NCBI GenBank assembly: GCA_030035585.1
Contig: CM057469.1
Location: 17,292,501 to 17,356,500, forward strand
DNA length: 64,000 bases
Direction of reading: 5' to 3'
Source: Dugong dugon
Taxonomy: Eukaryota > Chordata > Mammalia > Sirenia > Dugongidae
The notes beneath the pieces were generated by a model. It did no database searches. It was given only the letters and a program-made list of their open reading frames with translations, and was not told the DNA's origin. Positions 10,800 through 21,000 of this stretch are shown here, in pieces. The translations under genes and the position numbers were made by a program. How positions within the stretch are numbered: the first letter of the stretch is position 1; each line of letters starts with the position of its first letter.

Positions 10800-12239
10800 A
10801 TAAAACAAAAGGAGCTTAGGAATTACCTTGTAATTTATTGAAGGAAATAAAGCCTGATGACTAAACTTAGATTATCATAAATAGTTATAAGTAAATTATT
10901 TTGGGTAAACTAAACTTCACAACTTTCTAACCAGCATAGTTTCTACAAACTTCTAATCCTCTTTGCATCTGAGCTGAATCCGAGGGAGAAAATCATGTTG
11001 GTCACTTGGCAAGAATCCTTAGACGATTCAATGTAAATAAACTTTTTTCATACTCCACAAGTGAAAAAAGAAAAAAATCTAAAAGAATCTGTGTTGTTTC
11101 ATAAGGTAAAAATAAATTACTAGGTTTCAATAAATAAAATACATTTTCACAAAAGTCCTCAATGAAAAATCTTAAACAATGTTTTCCAGTCCATCTGAAG
11201 ATTCCTTTTGAGATTTAGTTGTACCATGATAATAACATCTGCAGAAAAGAGAAACAGCAAACAAGAAGGATAATGCATGCATAAAATCAAAATATCCACA
11301 AACAACAGCATTCCATATCTTATACAGTTTATGTATTTTAAGGAAATCATTTATTTCAAAATCTGTAATATAAAGTGTATTAAAAGGTTACTTTGCCCTT
11401 GTTCAAATTAGAAAGCCATGTCCACTTAATTCACTGGTTTTCAAAATGCAGTTAACATAAGGGGGGAAAATGTAATTATTTGGTCAGGTTTAGTTTTTCA
11501 GGAAAAACAGACTAAATATTCTCATAAGAGAATTTGATAAATATAAAAATTATAAAATATTATAATTCCTAATATCTCCTAGAAATTGTCAATTAAAAGG
11601 TCAAATGCCCAAAATATCAATAAACAAAGGTGGCTAAAAGTATAACTCACTGCTTTAGAATTCTTCCTAGAGAGTCTGAGGGAAAAATAATCCTGATTTG
11701 TCAGTATTTTGACAGGTACACAGTATCTTTCCTTCCCACATGGCTAATGATGATGAAAGCAGGAAGCCCTAAAAGATGGCAGGGTGGAATGGTATGATGG
11801 CAAATAGTCCATCTCCAAAAAAGCTAACGATCTGAAACTCAAAACTTAGACTAAAACAATTTAAGAAATCTCAAGCTTTCATATGACTTCAGTTTTTTAA
11901 ATGGTGTTTCTTTAAAGAATATTACAAATGAACTATTTCAAGTGCTTGAAAACTAAAAATATTCCCAAGTTGGAAGGAAATATAATTTCCCCCATGGAAA
12001 TGAGTCCTAAGTAAAGAAAATCTGTATTCATGCAAATCTTCAAGGCCCTAAACTGGAGAGAATGGTCCAAAACAGAATCAAAATACATATTTATCAAATG
12101 TATAATTTCTCAATAAACATATGATCCTTGCACAGACCATTAGAGTTTACAAGGCCTTAAAAAAACAACTGAAAATTAACAGACCACCAATTACTCTTGT
12201 TCAAATAACTTAAAATTTGCTAACACTAATTTGTAGAAA
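10800..12239. other. Intronic sequence, nothing assigned
   Basis: AT-rich DNA with no exon, promoter or clear repeat boundary that I can support. Probably part of CNST intron 1. Confidence 0.4.
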
Positions 12240-13140
12240 CCAGTTTCTTTTTTTTTTTTTAAATTGTGCCTTAGATGAAGGTTTACAAATTAGTTTTCCG
12301 TTCAATGATTTATACACAAATTGTTCCATGACATTGGTTTCAATCCCTACGTGTCAGCACTCTCCTCATTACCACCGAGTCCCCCATTTCCATTCATTTG
12401 GTTTTCCTGCCTGTGATGGTTAAGGTTGTATGTCAATTTGGCTGAGCCATGATTCTTAGTGGTTTGATAGTTGTATGATGGTGTGATCACTTCCATGATG
12501 ATATTTGATATTACGTGATCACCTCCATGATGGGATCTGCTGTAAGTAGCCAATCAGTTGAAAGGGAGTTTCCTTGGGCGTGCAGCCTGCGTTGAATATA
12601 CACGGATATTCTGGCAAGGCTTGTGGGCTTTTGCTCGTTCTGGATCCTGCAGCTTGCTCCTGTTCACCTGACCTCCTGTTCTTGGGACTTGAGTTAGCAG
12701 CTTACCTGCGGTCCTGCCTGCTGATCTTTGGGATTTGTCAATATTCACAGCCTGTGAGCTAGAACCCTGCTCTCCGAACTGCCGACCTTGGGTTCACCAG
12801 CTCCTGTCACTACGTGTATCAGGAGAGCCTCTATCCTGACCCCATGGACTTGGGACATTCCAGCCTCTACAACTGTGTGGGCCATTTCCTTGATATAAAT
12901 TTCTTTCTACATATTTATACGCTTTACTGGTTTTGCTTCTCTAGAGAACCCAGCCTAAGACAATGCTCCTTCCTGCCTTCTCATCTTTCTTTTTGGGCAT
13001 ATGTTGTCCTTTTGGCCTCATACAGATGATTGTTCTAAGAAAAATTTTTCTCACATGTGCTGTTGTTTATTTATAGCCCTGTCTATTACTTCGCTGAAAG
13101 GTGATCTCTGGGAATGGCTTCAGTGAAACTGGTTTATTTT
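12240..13140 (-). mobile_element. Elephant-type L1 3' end, antisense, split by an LTR
   Basis: The antisense L1 tail begins after a T run ('gccttagatgaaggtttaca', 'cattggtttcaatccctacg') and continues to 'ggttttcctgcc'. It resumes at about 12,963 with 'ccttcctgccttctcatctt' and 'ggcctcatacagatgattgt', ending near 13,140. The missing join is occupied by the LTR at 12,412-12,962. Confidence 0.75.
12412..12962 (+). mobile_element. ERVL/MaLR-like solo LTR inside an L1
   Basis: It starts TGTGATGGTTAAGGTTGTAT, holds 'gtcaatttggctgagccatg', a CCAAT-type 'gtagccaatcagttgaaagg' and a degenerate A-rich signal 'cttgatataaatttctttct'. It ends 'ctagagaacccagcctaaga'. The TG...CA ends and layout fit an ERVL-class LTR; the family name is not certain. 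Its host is an Afrotherian-type L1, so the insertion is younger than that L1. I could not confirm a target-site duplication. Confidence 0.65.
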
Positions 13141-13448
13141 CTTTCTTATCCAACCAAAATGGTGCCAAATGGACAGCAATCTACATTTAAATACAAATGA
13201 AAATACTGTATTTTCCTATACAAAATGCATACATCACTCAGGAAACAAGCAACATCCATTAACTACCCTCTCATTCTGTCTTTGATCTTCTAATACTCCA
13301 CACACTGTTTATGCTGTACCATAATTATAGTGACCAGATTTTACAGAGTGAGTTTGTTTACTAACCGAGTAATTTAAAATTTCTTTATACCATAAAGGTT
13401 GGGGAGGGGACATGTTTTTTTGTATTAAATTTCACTGGATATTTTTTA

Positions 13449-13622
13449 CGGAGCTCTAGTGGCACAGTAAGAGCTATGACTGCTAACCAAAAGATCATCA
13501 GTTCATATCCACCAACCATCCCTTAGAAACCCTATGGGGCAGTTCTACTTTGTCCTGTAGGGTCGCTATGAGTTGGAATCAACTTGACAGCAACGGGATT
13601 TTTTTTTTTTTTTTTTTTTTGG
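13449..13622 (+). mobile_element. AfroSINE (short class) with long T run
   Basis: It reads 'ggagctctagtggcacagta', 'actgctaaccaaaagatcat', 'gaaaccctatggggcagttc', 'agggtcgctatgagttggaa' and 'cttgacagcaacgggat', then about 22 T. It lacks the middle 'gcagtctgcttccgtaaag' module, so it belongs to the shorter class. Confidence 0.85.
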
Positions 13623-13656
13623 TAGATATAACACACTGGAGCCAAAATAGTATTTA

Positions 13657-13857
13657 AAAACCAGTGTCATCAAGTCAACCCTAACTCATGGTGACCCCAT
13701 GTGCGCCAGAGCAGAAGTGTGCCCCATAGGGTTTTCAATGGCTGACTTTTCAGAAGTAGATTGCCCAGTCTTTCTTCTGAGGCACCTCTGGATGGACTCA
13801 AACCTCTAACCTCTTGGTGAGCAGCTGAGCATGTTAACTGTTTGTACCACCCAGGGA
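13657..13857 (-). mobile_element. AfroSINE-related copy (second subtype), antisense
   Basis: Runs from the tail 'cagtgtcatcaagtcaaccc' through 'gggttttcaatggctgactt' and 'tcttctgaggcacctctgga' to the head 'tgtttgtaccacccagggac'. With the plus copy ending at 13,622 it forms an inverted pair about 35 bases apart. Confidence 0.85.
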
Positions 13858-14094
13858 CAAAGTAGTATTTAGGGAAACTTATTAAATCACAAGGATCAAG
13901 ATAAAGAACAATGGTGAGTCTGATCCACACTAAGGTCAGTTGGCTTAAGGGTTATCTTCCCAATAGGTGCGAAAAGTTATATCAGCTCTGAACAAGAGAT
14001 GGTTCCATACAAATCACCACCTCTATTGCAAAACCTAAAACATATACCTAAACATGATGCCAGAATTTTTATACAAAAACTGTCATATTTCCTT

Positions 14095-14298
14095 TTGTTG
14101 TTGTTGTTGTTGTGTGCCATCGAGTCGAATCCCCTAAACCACATACCCGTTGGCATCAAGTGGATTCTGACTCACAGTGATCCTACAGGACAGAGTAGAA
14201 CTGCCCCATAGGTTTTCTAAGGAGCAGCTGGTGGATTTGAACTGCCAACCTTTTGGTTAGCAGCCAAATGCTTAACCACTGCACTACCAGGGCTTCCA
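14095..14298 (-). mobile_element. AfroSINE with doubled tail, antisense
   Basis: A (TTG)n run and 'tgtgccatcgagtcgaatcc' are followed by a second tail 'ttggcatcaagtggattctg', then the usual body 'agagtagaactgccccatag' and head 'tgcactaccagggcttcc'. Two SINE 3' ends in series suggest one copy landed in or recombined with another. Confidence 0.8.
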
Positions 14299-14308
14299 AA
14301 TCACCATA

Positions 14309-14478
14309 AACCAAACCAAACCAAATCCATTGCCATCGAGTCAATTCCAACTCATAGTGACCCTACAGGACACAGCAGAACTGCCTCACAGGGTTTCCAA
14401 GGAGCCGCTGGTGGATTCAAACTGCCGACCTTTTGGTTAGCAGCCATACCTCTTAACCACTGCACCAGCAGGGCTCCA
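14309..14478 (-). mobile_element. AfroSINE (short class), antisense
   Basis: It starts with repeated 'aaacc' (antisense of the GGTTT tail), then 'ttgccatcgagtcaattcca', 'cctcacagggtttccaagga' and 'aaccactgcaccagcagggc'. It follows directly behind the copy at 14,095-14,298 in the same orientation. Confidence 0.85.
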
Positions 14479-15039
14479 AACCACCAAAATCAAGTATCAT
14501 TCTTCTGATACTACTGAGACTCCCAGTGTTTTAGAGCCATAAAGTATGCCCTCTTACTTTCCAAATTTTGCTTAAAACATTTGGTCTTTCCCTTTATAAA
14601 AAACATTATGCTATAGAGAAGCACATTACAAAACTCTTAGCTATACCAGAAACCAATTAAGAAAATAACTATATAACAGCAGGTACTCTACCTGTTGGCA
14701 ATAAAGTCCAACCTTCTTGCCATTAGATTTAATTGACAAAGACTCACACAATGACTTGACGCACTATTGACACGCAGATGTAAATAACTGAAACAATGAC
14801 ATCCCAGGAAATGACTGAGCACTGGACTCATCTTATGACCCGTCACTAAACAAGCACTGGGCACCTGTTTATCATCCTCAGCATGAACACAGTCACACAA
14901 AGAGGAAGAGACTTCTTGGAACTCTCTTCCTGCAAAGGAACTTTTCAGTTTCAACACTGCAGCACTTCAGGAAAATGATTTTTGAATTTACCCCACAAAT
15001 CAGACTTGCAGGGTAGGACGCCATCACGTTACAATCCCA

Positions 15040-15300
15040 TAGATAGATGCTGACCAATAAGATACCCTTAGCTACTCATTAGCTACATGTGGCTATTGCA
15101 CACTTGAAATACAGCTAGTTTGGATTGAGATGTGTTGTAAGTGTAAAATACACACCAGGTTTCAAAGACTTAGTATGTAAAAAAGAATGTAAAATATTTC
15201 ATTTTTTATACTGATGACATATTGACATGATATGTATTAGATTAAATAAAATACATAATCAACATTAATTTCACCTGTTTCTTTTTACTTCGTTAATGCG
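15040..15300. mobile_element. Ancient mammalian interspersed repeat (unnamed DNA-transposon-like)
   Basis: Contains the recurrent mammalian text 'tagctacatgtggctattgc', 'acacttgaaatacagctag' and 'aaaatatttcattttttata'. The opposite orientation of the same family occurs at about 30,100-30,430 ('agtagccacattataaaaga', 'gtggctagtgacaaccatat'). I know the sequence as a common ancient repeat but do not commit to a family name. Confidence 0.5.
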
Positions 15301-16980
15301 GCTTACATTATATTTCTATTGGATGGTGTTGCTACAGACCTACAGCCCAATTCTGATCAGCAAGCAAGAACTATCACTGGGTATTTCCCAATTACAGCTG
15401 TCATTTGAAAGCCAAAGGGGAAAAGCAGTATTTTCCCTTCAATACCAATTTAGTTGAAATAACTTAAGAAGAAGATTGTAAAAATATCAGCAGAATCATT
15501 CTGTCCTGGCACAAATTTAAAGAAAGATTATTTTACTTCAAAACGGCAAAAATAGCATCGGATGCAAAACCACACCGTTTAAGAAAATGAAGTGGGAAAT
15601 ACATAAACCAAGTTTTTCTAATTCTGATTGTAAGGTTCACCTTAATGGGAAATGGACATTTCATTTCCAGCACCTGGGGCCTCAGAAAAAGAAAGTGTAA
15701 GGTTTTGTCTCTTTATTATTCAACCAACTTCAACCACAAACAAATGAGCCATTAACACCATAAAGAGGAAAACAATCATTATAAGCTAATTCTCTTTACC
15801 AAAACCAAAAGAAAATGACAATTACTACTCAGAAGCAAAATAAAAAATTATGTCAGTTTCTCTAGGGCTGACTACGCTACTTTTGGTCCACAGATGTTAT
15901 GAAATAAGAAAGCATACATTAAAGTATATTTTAAAAGTGGGAATTCAACGACAAACTTTTGTGAGTAAATCATGTTCTTCATCTACCCTAAGACAGCATT
16001 CTCTTGATTTAATTTTAAAATATTTAGGACCACAGGGCTCTTGGGGGAAATCCAGTATATTTTTTATATACTATTGAATCTATTAAAAAAATTTTAAGAG
16101 CAAAGGGAGGAACAGCTCAGTAAAGGATAGGGAAAAACGCCTTCTAGGGTGTTCAGACGATGCAAAAGTCAGTTCTAGAAAATTGTCAATGAGGAAACTG
16201 TATAGGAAAAAAGAAATTAAGACCAATGAGTCACCAGGACTTCCACAACAGTTGGCATAATACAAAAATATTCAAAAAATGATTAGAAACTTTCTGGAGT
16301 GTCCTGACAAGTTTATAATCCAAGAAAGGCCGTACGTACTTGGACATCAATTCATTCAATTTGAAGTTCATCAGCTGAGAAGAATTTTCAGACTTTTATT
16401 TGCTAGGTGATACATTCCCGAGAAGCCTTTTCCTTGTGCATTTAAATGCCAGACTCAATTACACTCCCAGCAGAGTAAGCAGAAAGGATTGTGCATATTT
16501 TAAAACAGGGAGTTGACTAGCTGCAGTTTTTTGGTGGATACTAATTGGTACAGCTCTTTCTGAGTATGATCCTTAAATACTGAAATCAACCTTAAAGAAT
16601 CGGGTCTTCTTACATTGCCCAAATAGGTAAAGAGACTGCCAGAATTTCCACCAGAGCATCCTATTTTTAGCCTTTGGAACTGGTCTTTTAAAATGCATTC
16701 CACAGTACAATTTGTTTGACTAAGTTTATACAAGGAACAAAATTTGCATCCTACGGTTTTAATTTTTTTCAGCTTAGAAAGAAATCTTTTAAACACACAG
16801 ATGAAGCTAAATATTGGCTGAGAGAGAGAGGAAAGCAAAAGAGACATAATGCGGTTCTTGACAACCAAACTGGGGAGAGGGGAAAAAAAAGGTATGGGAA
16901 AAATAAAAAGCAACCACAAGGGTGGAGAGATGGGGGCAACGGGATAGAAAGGAATACAGTAGAGGCATAGTGGAAGTCGC
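15301..16980. other. Proximal CNST intron 1, nothing assigned
   Basis: No exon or defined repeat was seen. From about 16,800 the plus strand becomes purine-rich and merges into the CpG island. A 175-codon frame on the minus strand (16,500-17,027) has no recognisable domain and does not match consortin. Confidence 0.4.
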
Positions 16981-17289
16981 ATCCCCCTCGAGGAGGCGGG
17001 CGAAGAACGACTTCTGGCGCTAGTCACCTAGCGAGGGAGAAATTGGAACGATGCGCAGGAACAGGAGACCCACTGTGGCTGGAGAAAAGAGAGGAAAACA
17101 GGAGATTCGGAGAGGGGGCGGAGGGAAAGGCACGGGGGCTACACCTCACCGAGGACAGAGGCACAGGAGGACAGAGGAGGCGCTGCTGGAGGAGGAAAGC
17201 GCAGGGGTAGGAGCGAGGGGCTTCCGAAAGGCTATCCACCTCGGCCGCGAGCCGGCGGGTCCCCTGCATCCCTCTCCTCCTCTCCTCAC

Positions 17290-17600
17290 CTGAGAATCGG
17301 AGACGAAAGGAAGGCTACCGTTGTACCCCCGGTCTGTTTCCTGCCCCACTCGCTGACATGGCGGCCGACGAACTGTCACAGAGCTTGCTCGGGTCTCCCG
17401 GGGCTCCGGTGGAGGAGACACCTCTTGCCTTCCCGCCCCGCCTTCCTCTGCACACCCTTACCGGCTGGCCGGCTACAGGCAGCCCGCGACCGCGGAGCAT
17501 AGAGTGCGAGCGGCTAGAGAGGAAGCGCAGAGGGCGGACACAACCTGGCTGGTCGGCCTCTCTTCTCGTCAGGCCACTCGCAATTCTTTGGCGGCCGAGT
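17290..17600 (-). other. CNST: CNST (consortin) exon 1, noncoding, 5' limit uncertain
   Basis: On the minus strand, ATTCTCAG|GTGAGG gives a strong splice donor: the last exon base is 17,290 and the intron starts at 17,289. No consortin coding sequence lies in this window, so this is taken as the untranslated first exon. The assignment rests on synteny (CNST lies head to head with TFB2M in mammals), the CpG island and the donor. The transcription start is not visible from sequence; about 17,600 is a guess. Consortin binds connexins at the trans-Golgi network and helps send them to the plasma membrane. Confidence 0.55.
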
Positions 17601-17604
17601 TGGG

Positions 17605-17619
17605 ACGGAAGCGGAAGTA
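17605..17619 (+). promoter_or_regulatory. Tandem ETS/GABP (NRF-2) sites
   Basis: ACGGAAGCGGAAGTA holds two CGGAAG cores six bases apart, the typical arrangement for GABP (NRF-2) heterotetramer binding. It lies about 165 bases before the TFB2M ATG. A further inverted core (acttcctccc) is at about 17,671. GABP and NRF-1 are established activators of human TFB2M; the sites here are read from sequence only. Confidence 0.65.
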
Positions 17620-17647
17620 AGGGAAAAAGGCGAGAGAGATTGTTCTT

Positions 17648-17659
17648 TCGCATGCGCAT
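17648..17659 (-). promoter_or_regulatory. NRF-1-like site
   Basis: The plus strand TCGCATGCGCAT is, on the minus strand, ATGCGCATGCGA. That differs at one main position from the NRF-1 consensus YGCGCAYGCGCR. It lies 30 bases downstream of the GABP pair and about 125 bases before the TFB2M ATG. NRF-1 coordinates nuclear genes for mitochondrial function. Confidence 0.65.
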
Positions 17660-17781
17660 TTTTGGTGTTTACTTCCTCCCTAGCGTGGCTGAGGGGAAAT
17701 GTTACACGGGGGGTGCCCTGCACGAGGTTCGCCGAAGTAGCAACCCTGGGTGATCTTTGGGACGGACCTTAGAGGGCAAGG

Positions 17782-18091
17782 ATGTGGGTTACAGTGGCGG
17801 GGCTTCCTGCGCGGCTGACTCTCTCAGTGTTGACCGGCGCTGGTCGCTTTTGCATTTTGGGATCCGGAGTGGCGACGCGGAAGGACTTGCCGGAGGTCCT
17901 TCGCAGGGGCTTCTCTGACTCCCGCCCTCAGCCGTTGCCCTGTCCAGATATCAGGGAATCGTCCTCGTGCGTCTCTAAGTGTCGTTTAGACTACAAACGT
18001 TACGTAATCAGTCGGAGATTGGCTGAAACCTTGGCGCAGATCTTGCAGGGGAAACGAAAAACTCCCCAGCTAGTCCTGGAGTGCAATCCAG
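17782..18091 (+). CDS. TFB2M: TFB2M coding exon 1
   Basis: Encodes residues 1-103 and the first base of codon 104. It starts MWVTVAGLPARL and ends LVLECNP with the first G of the motif I glycine. The donor is G|GTGAGT. It contains the mitochondrial presequence and a linker that is less conserved than the core. The reading frame stays open through the intron to 18,240, so intron retention would give a different 152-residue product. Confidence 0.95.
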
Positions 18092-21000
18092 GTGAGTCCA
18101 GCGTGGATTGCATTTTCTTGGAAGTCAGTTACTTCTGTATACTTTCCTTGATCACCCAGGAGGCGCTGCCTAAGACACTGCCCTTTAAGCAGCTTACTTG
18201 GAGAGAGTGCCCACGACACGTGGCGTATGGTTTGTGTTAATAATGACTCCCCAATATTTCCGTAGCAATTCTAACTTTACACAATATTTTGATATAAAGC
18301 AAGATCTTAGATCTCATCGTCTCCCTAAAAGAGGTATAAGTCCGAAAAAAAAAAAAAAAGGATTTTATCTTACTCTTCTGTGCATCTCCTATAGAGGATA
18401 CTGAGAACACAAGATTTATGGGGTTTTTGAATAATGACTTTCTAAAGAGACGTTTCATATCATGGGTTGTCAGTTCTGTTTGGATTTGACAGTGTCTGAT
18501 GATTAAAGCATCCGGATAGCCCATTAGTAAGTGGGAGGTTAGAACCTCATTTGTTTGTTTTTTTCTTCAGAGAGGTAGTGGAACATTGTGATAAGGGTAC
18601 AGGTTTTGGCGTCATTGGCAGAATTGATTCAAATCCAAGCTGCACCCCTTAACAGTTTTGATGTTGGAGGCTAGTAATCCTATCCAACCTCCGTAAGGAG
18701 AGTAACACTTCGGAGATATTGTGAGACTTGAAATTAGGTAACACACATAAAACATCCAGTAAAAGTTTGATATAAGTATTATTGGTGAGAGAGGTTGAAT
18801 TGTTTTTCTTATAAACATACTTTGCTTTCTGTTAACATACTAGGTCCTGGAATCCTGACCCAGGCATTACTTGAAACTGGTGCCAGAGTGATTGCCCTTG
18901 AAAGTGACAAAACTTTTATTCCGCATTTGGAGGTATATTTTTATTTTTTTTAATAATTGTTTTCTAAGAATAATTGATTATTCAGTCACTACCTTTGAGT
19001 GGTTTAGGATTTAGTAGGTTTAATCAAACTAAGCACCTGGTTTATTTTTATAGATGCTCTTTTAGAGATGATTTCCTTGTTACCCCTAGGGACTAGAAGA
19101 GAGTAGACATTCAGTCCTTATTGAATGAATGACTAAAAGATTGAGAGTTCTGAGGTTTGCCTTGTAGTTTTAGCTCTGCTGCAATCCTAGTTGGGTGACT
19201 TTGAACAAAGCGTATAACTGGTATCTCTAGCCTTGTTTCCTCATCTCTAGTGTCCTTTACTGGTCCCTTGCCTTCTGTGAGCTTAGAATCTAATTGCTGA
19301 AATTAGATTAATGTTGTTAGGTGCCATCCAGTCGGTTCTGACTCATAGTGACCCTATGTACAAGAGAACGACACACTGCCCTATCCTGCACCATCCTCAC
19401 AATCATTGTTATGCTTGAGCCCATTGTTGCAGCCACTGTGTCAGTCCGTCTCATCAAGGATCTTCTTCTTTTTTGCTGATCCTCTACTTTACCAAGCATG
19501 TTACCCTTCTCCAGGGACTGGTCCCTCCTGATAACCTGCCCAACGTATGTGAGACAGAGTCTCCCCATCCTTGCTTGTAAGGAGCATTCTGACTGTACTT
19601 CTTCCAAGATAGATTTGTTTGTTCTTCTAGCAGTCCATGGTATGTTCAATATGCTTTGCCAATACCGTAATTCAAAGGCATCAGTTCTTCTTCGGTCTTC
19701 CTTACTCATTGTCCAGCTTTGACATACATATGAGGCACTTGAAAACACCATGGCTTGGGTCAGGCACACCTTAGTCCTTAAAGTGACATCTTTGCTTTTT
19801 AGCACTTTACAGAGATCCTTTGCAGCAGGTTTCCCCAATGCAATGCATCGCTTGATTTCTTGACTGCTGCTTCCATGGGTATTAATTGTGGATGCAAATA
19901 AAATGAAATCCTTGACAACTTCAATCTTTTCTCCATTTATCATGATGTTGCTTATTGGTCCAGTTGTAAGGATTTTTGTTTTCTTTATGTTGAAATGTAA
20001 TCCATACTGAAGGCTTTTGTTCTTTATCAGTAAGTGCTTCAAGTCCTCTTCACTTTCAGCAAGCAAGGTTATATTGTCTGCATATTGCAGGTTGTTAATG
20101 AACCTTCCTCCATTCCTGATGCCGTGTTCTTCATACAGTCCAGCTTCTTGGATTATTTGCTCGGCATACAGATTGAATAAGTATGGTAAAAGGATACAAC
20201 CCCGACACACACTTTTCCTAACTTTAAACCACGCAGTATCCCCTTGTTCTGTTCTTGATCTGTGTGCAGGTTCCTCATGAGTACAATTAAGTGTGTCTAG
20301 AGCTCCCATTTTTTGAAATGTTATCCATAATTTGTTATGATCCACACAGTCAAATGCCTTTGCATAGTCGATCAAACACAGGTAAAAGTTTTTCTGGTAT
20401 TCTGTGTTTTCAGCCAGGATCCATCTGACATCGGCAGTGATATCCCTCGTTTCACATCCTCTTCCGAATCCAGCTTGAATTTCTGGCCGTTCCCTGTCGT
20501 TACACTGTTGCAAAGTGGTAAAGAGCTTGGCTCCTAACCAAAAGGTCGGCAGTTCAAATCCACCAGTCTCTCCTGGAAACCCTATGGGGGTTTCTGTTCT
20601 GTCCTGTAGGGACGCTATGAGTTGGAATCGACTCAACGCACAGAACAGCAACATCATAGAGCAGACAAGTTCACAGAACAGTAAAGTAAATAACTAAACC
20701 AAGCCTGTTGCCATTGAATCATTTCCGACTTAAAGTGACTTTATGGTTCGAACTCATAGGACAGACTAGAACTGTCCTATAGGGTTTCCAAGGCTGTAAT
20801 CTTTGTGGAAGCAGACCGCCACATCTTTCTCCGGCAGAGCAGCTGGTGAGTTTGAACTGCCAGCCTTTTGGTTAGCAGCCGAGCACTTAACCACTGTGCC
20901 ACCAGGGCTCATTACAGAACAGTAGAAAAGTGTCACTTCCTTACGTCATTGGCCAACCTCTTTTTTTTCTCTTTCGCTCCCTCTGTCCTTTGTAAATCTC

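Larger units (their letters stand above)
16980..18120. promoter_or_regulatory. CpG island: bidirectional CNST/TFB2M promoter
   Basis: GC content and CpG density rise sharply here compared with the AT-rich flanks. The island covers the CNST noncoding first exon on the minus strand and TFB2M exon 1 on the plus strand, the head-to-head arrangement known for these genes in human. Within it lie GC-box-like words ('cccgccccgccttcc' at about 17,430), tandem CGGAAG ETS sites and an NRF-1-like palindrome. No TATA box is evident, as usual for housekeeping CpG promoters. Confidence 0.8.

Noticed and set aside
16500-17027. 175-codon frame on the minus strand upstream of the CpG island
   Set aside because: Low-complexity, Leu/Pro/Ser-rich translation of a purine-rich plus strand; no match to consortin or any domain I know.
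17315-17753. Overlapping 110-130-codon frames on both strands in the CNST/TFB2M island
   Set aside because: GC-rich DNA has few stops; the frames lack domains and overlap regulatory sequence and the CNST untranslated exon.
17782-18240. Single-exon reading of 152 codons from the TFB2M start
   Set aside because: The frame runs on into intron 1. The GTGAGT donor at 18,092 and the in-phase match of exon 2 to human TFB2M show where the exon ends.
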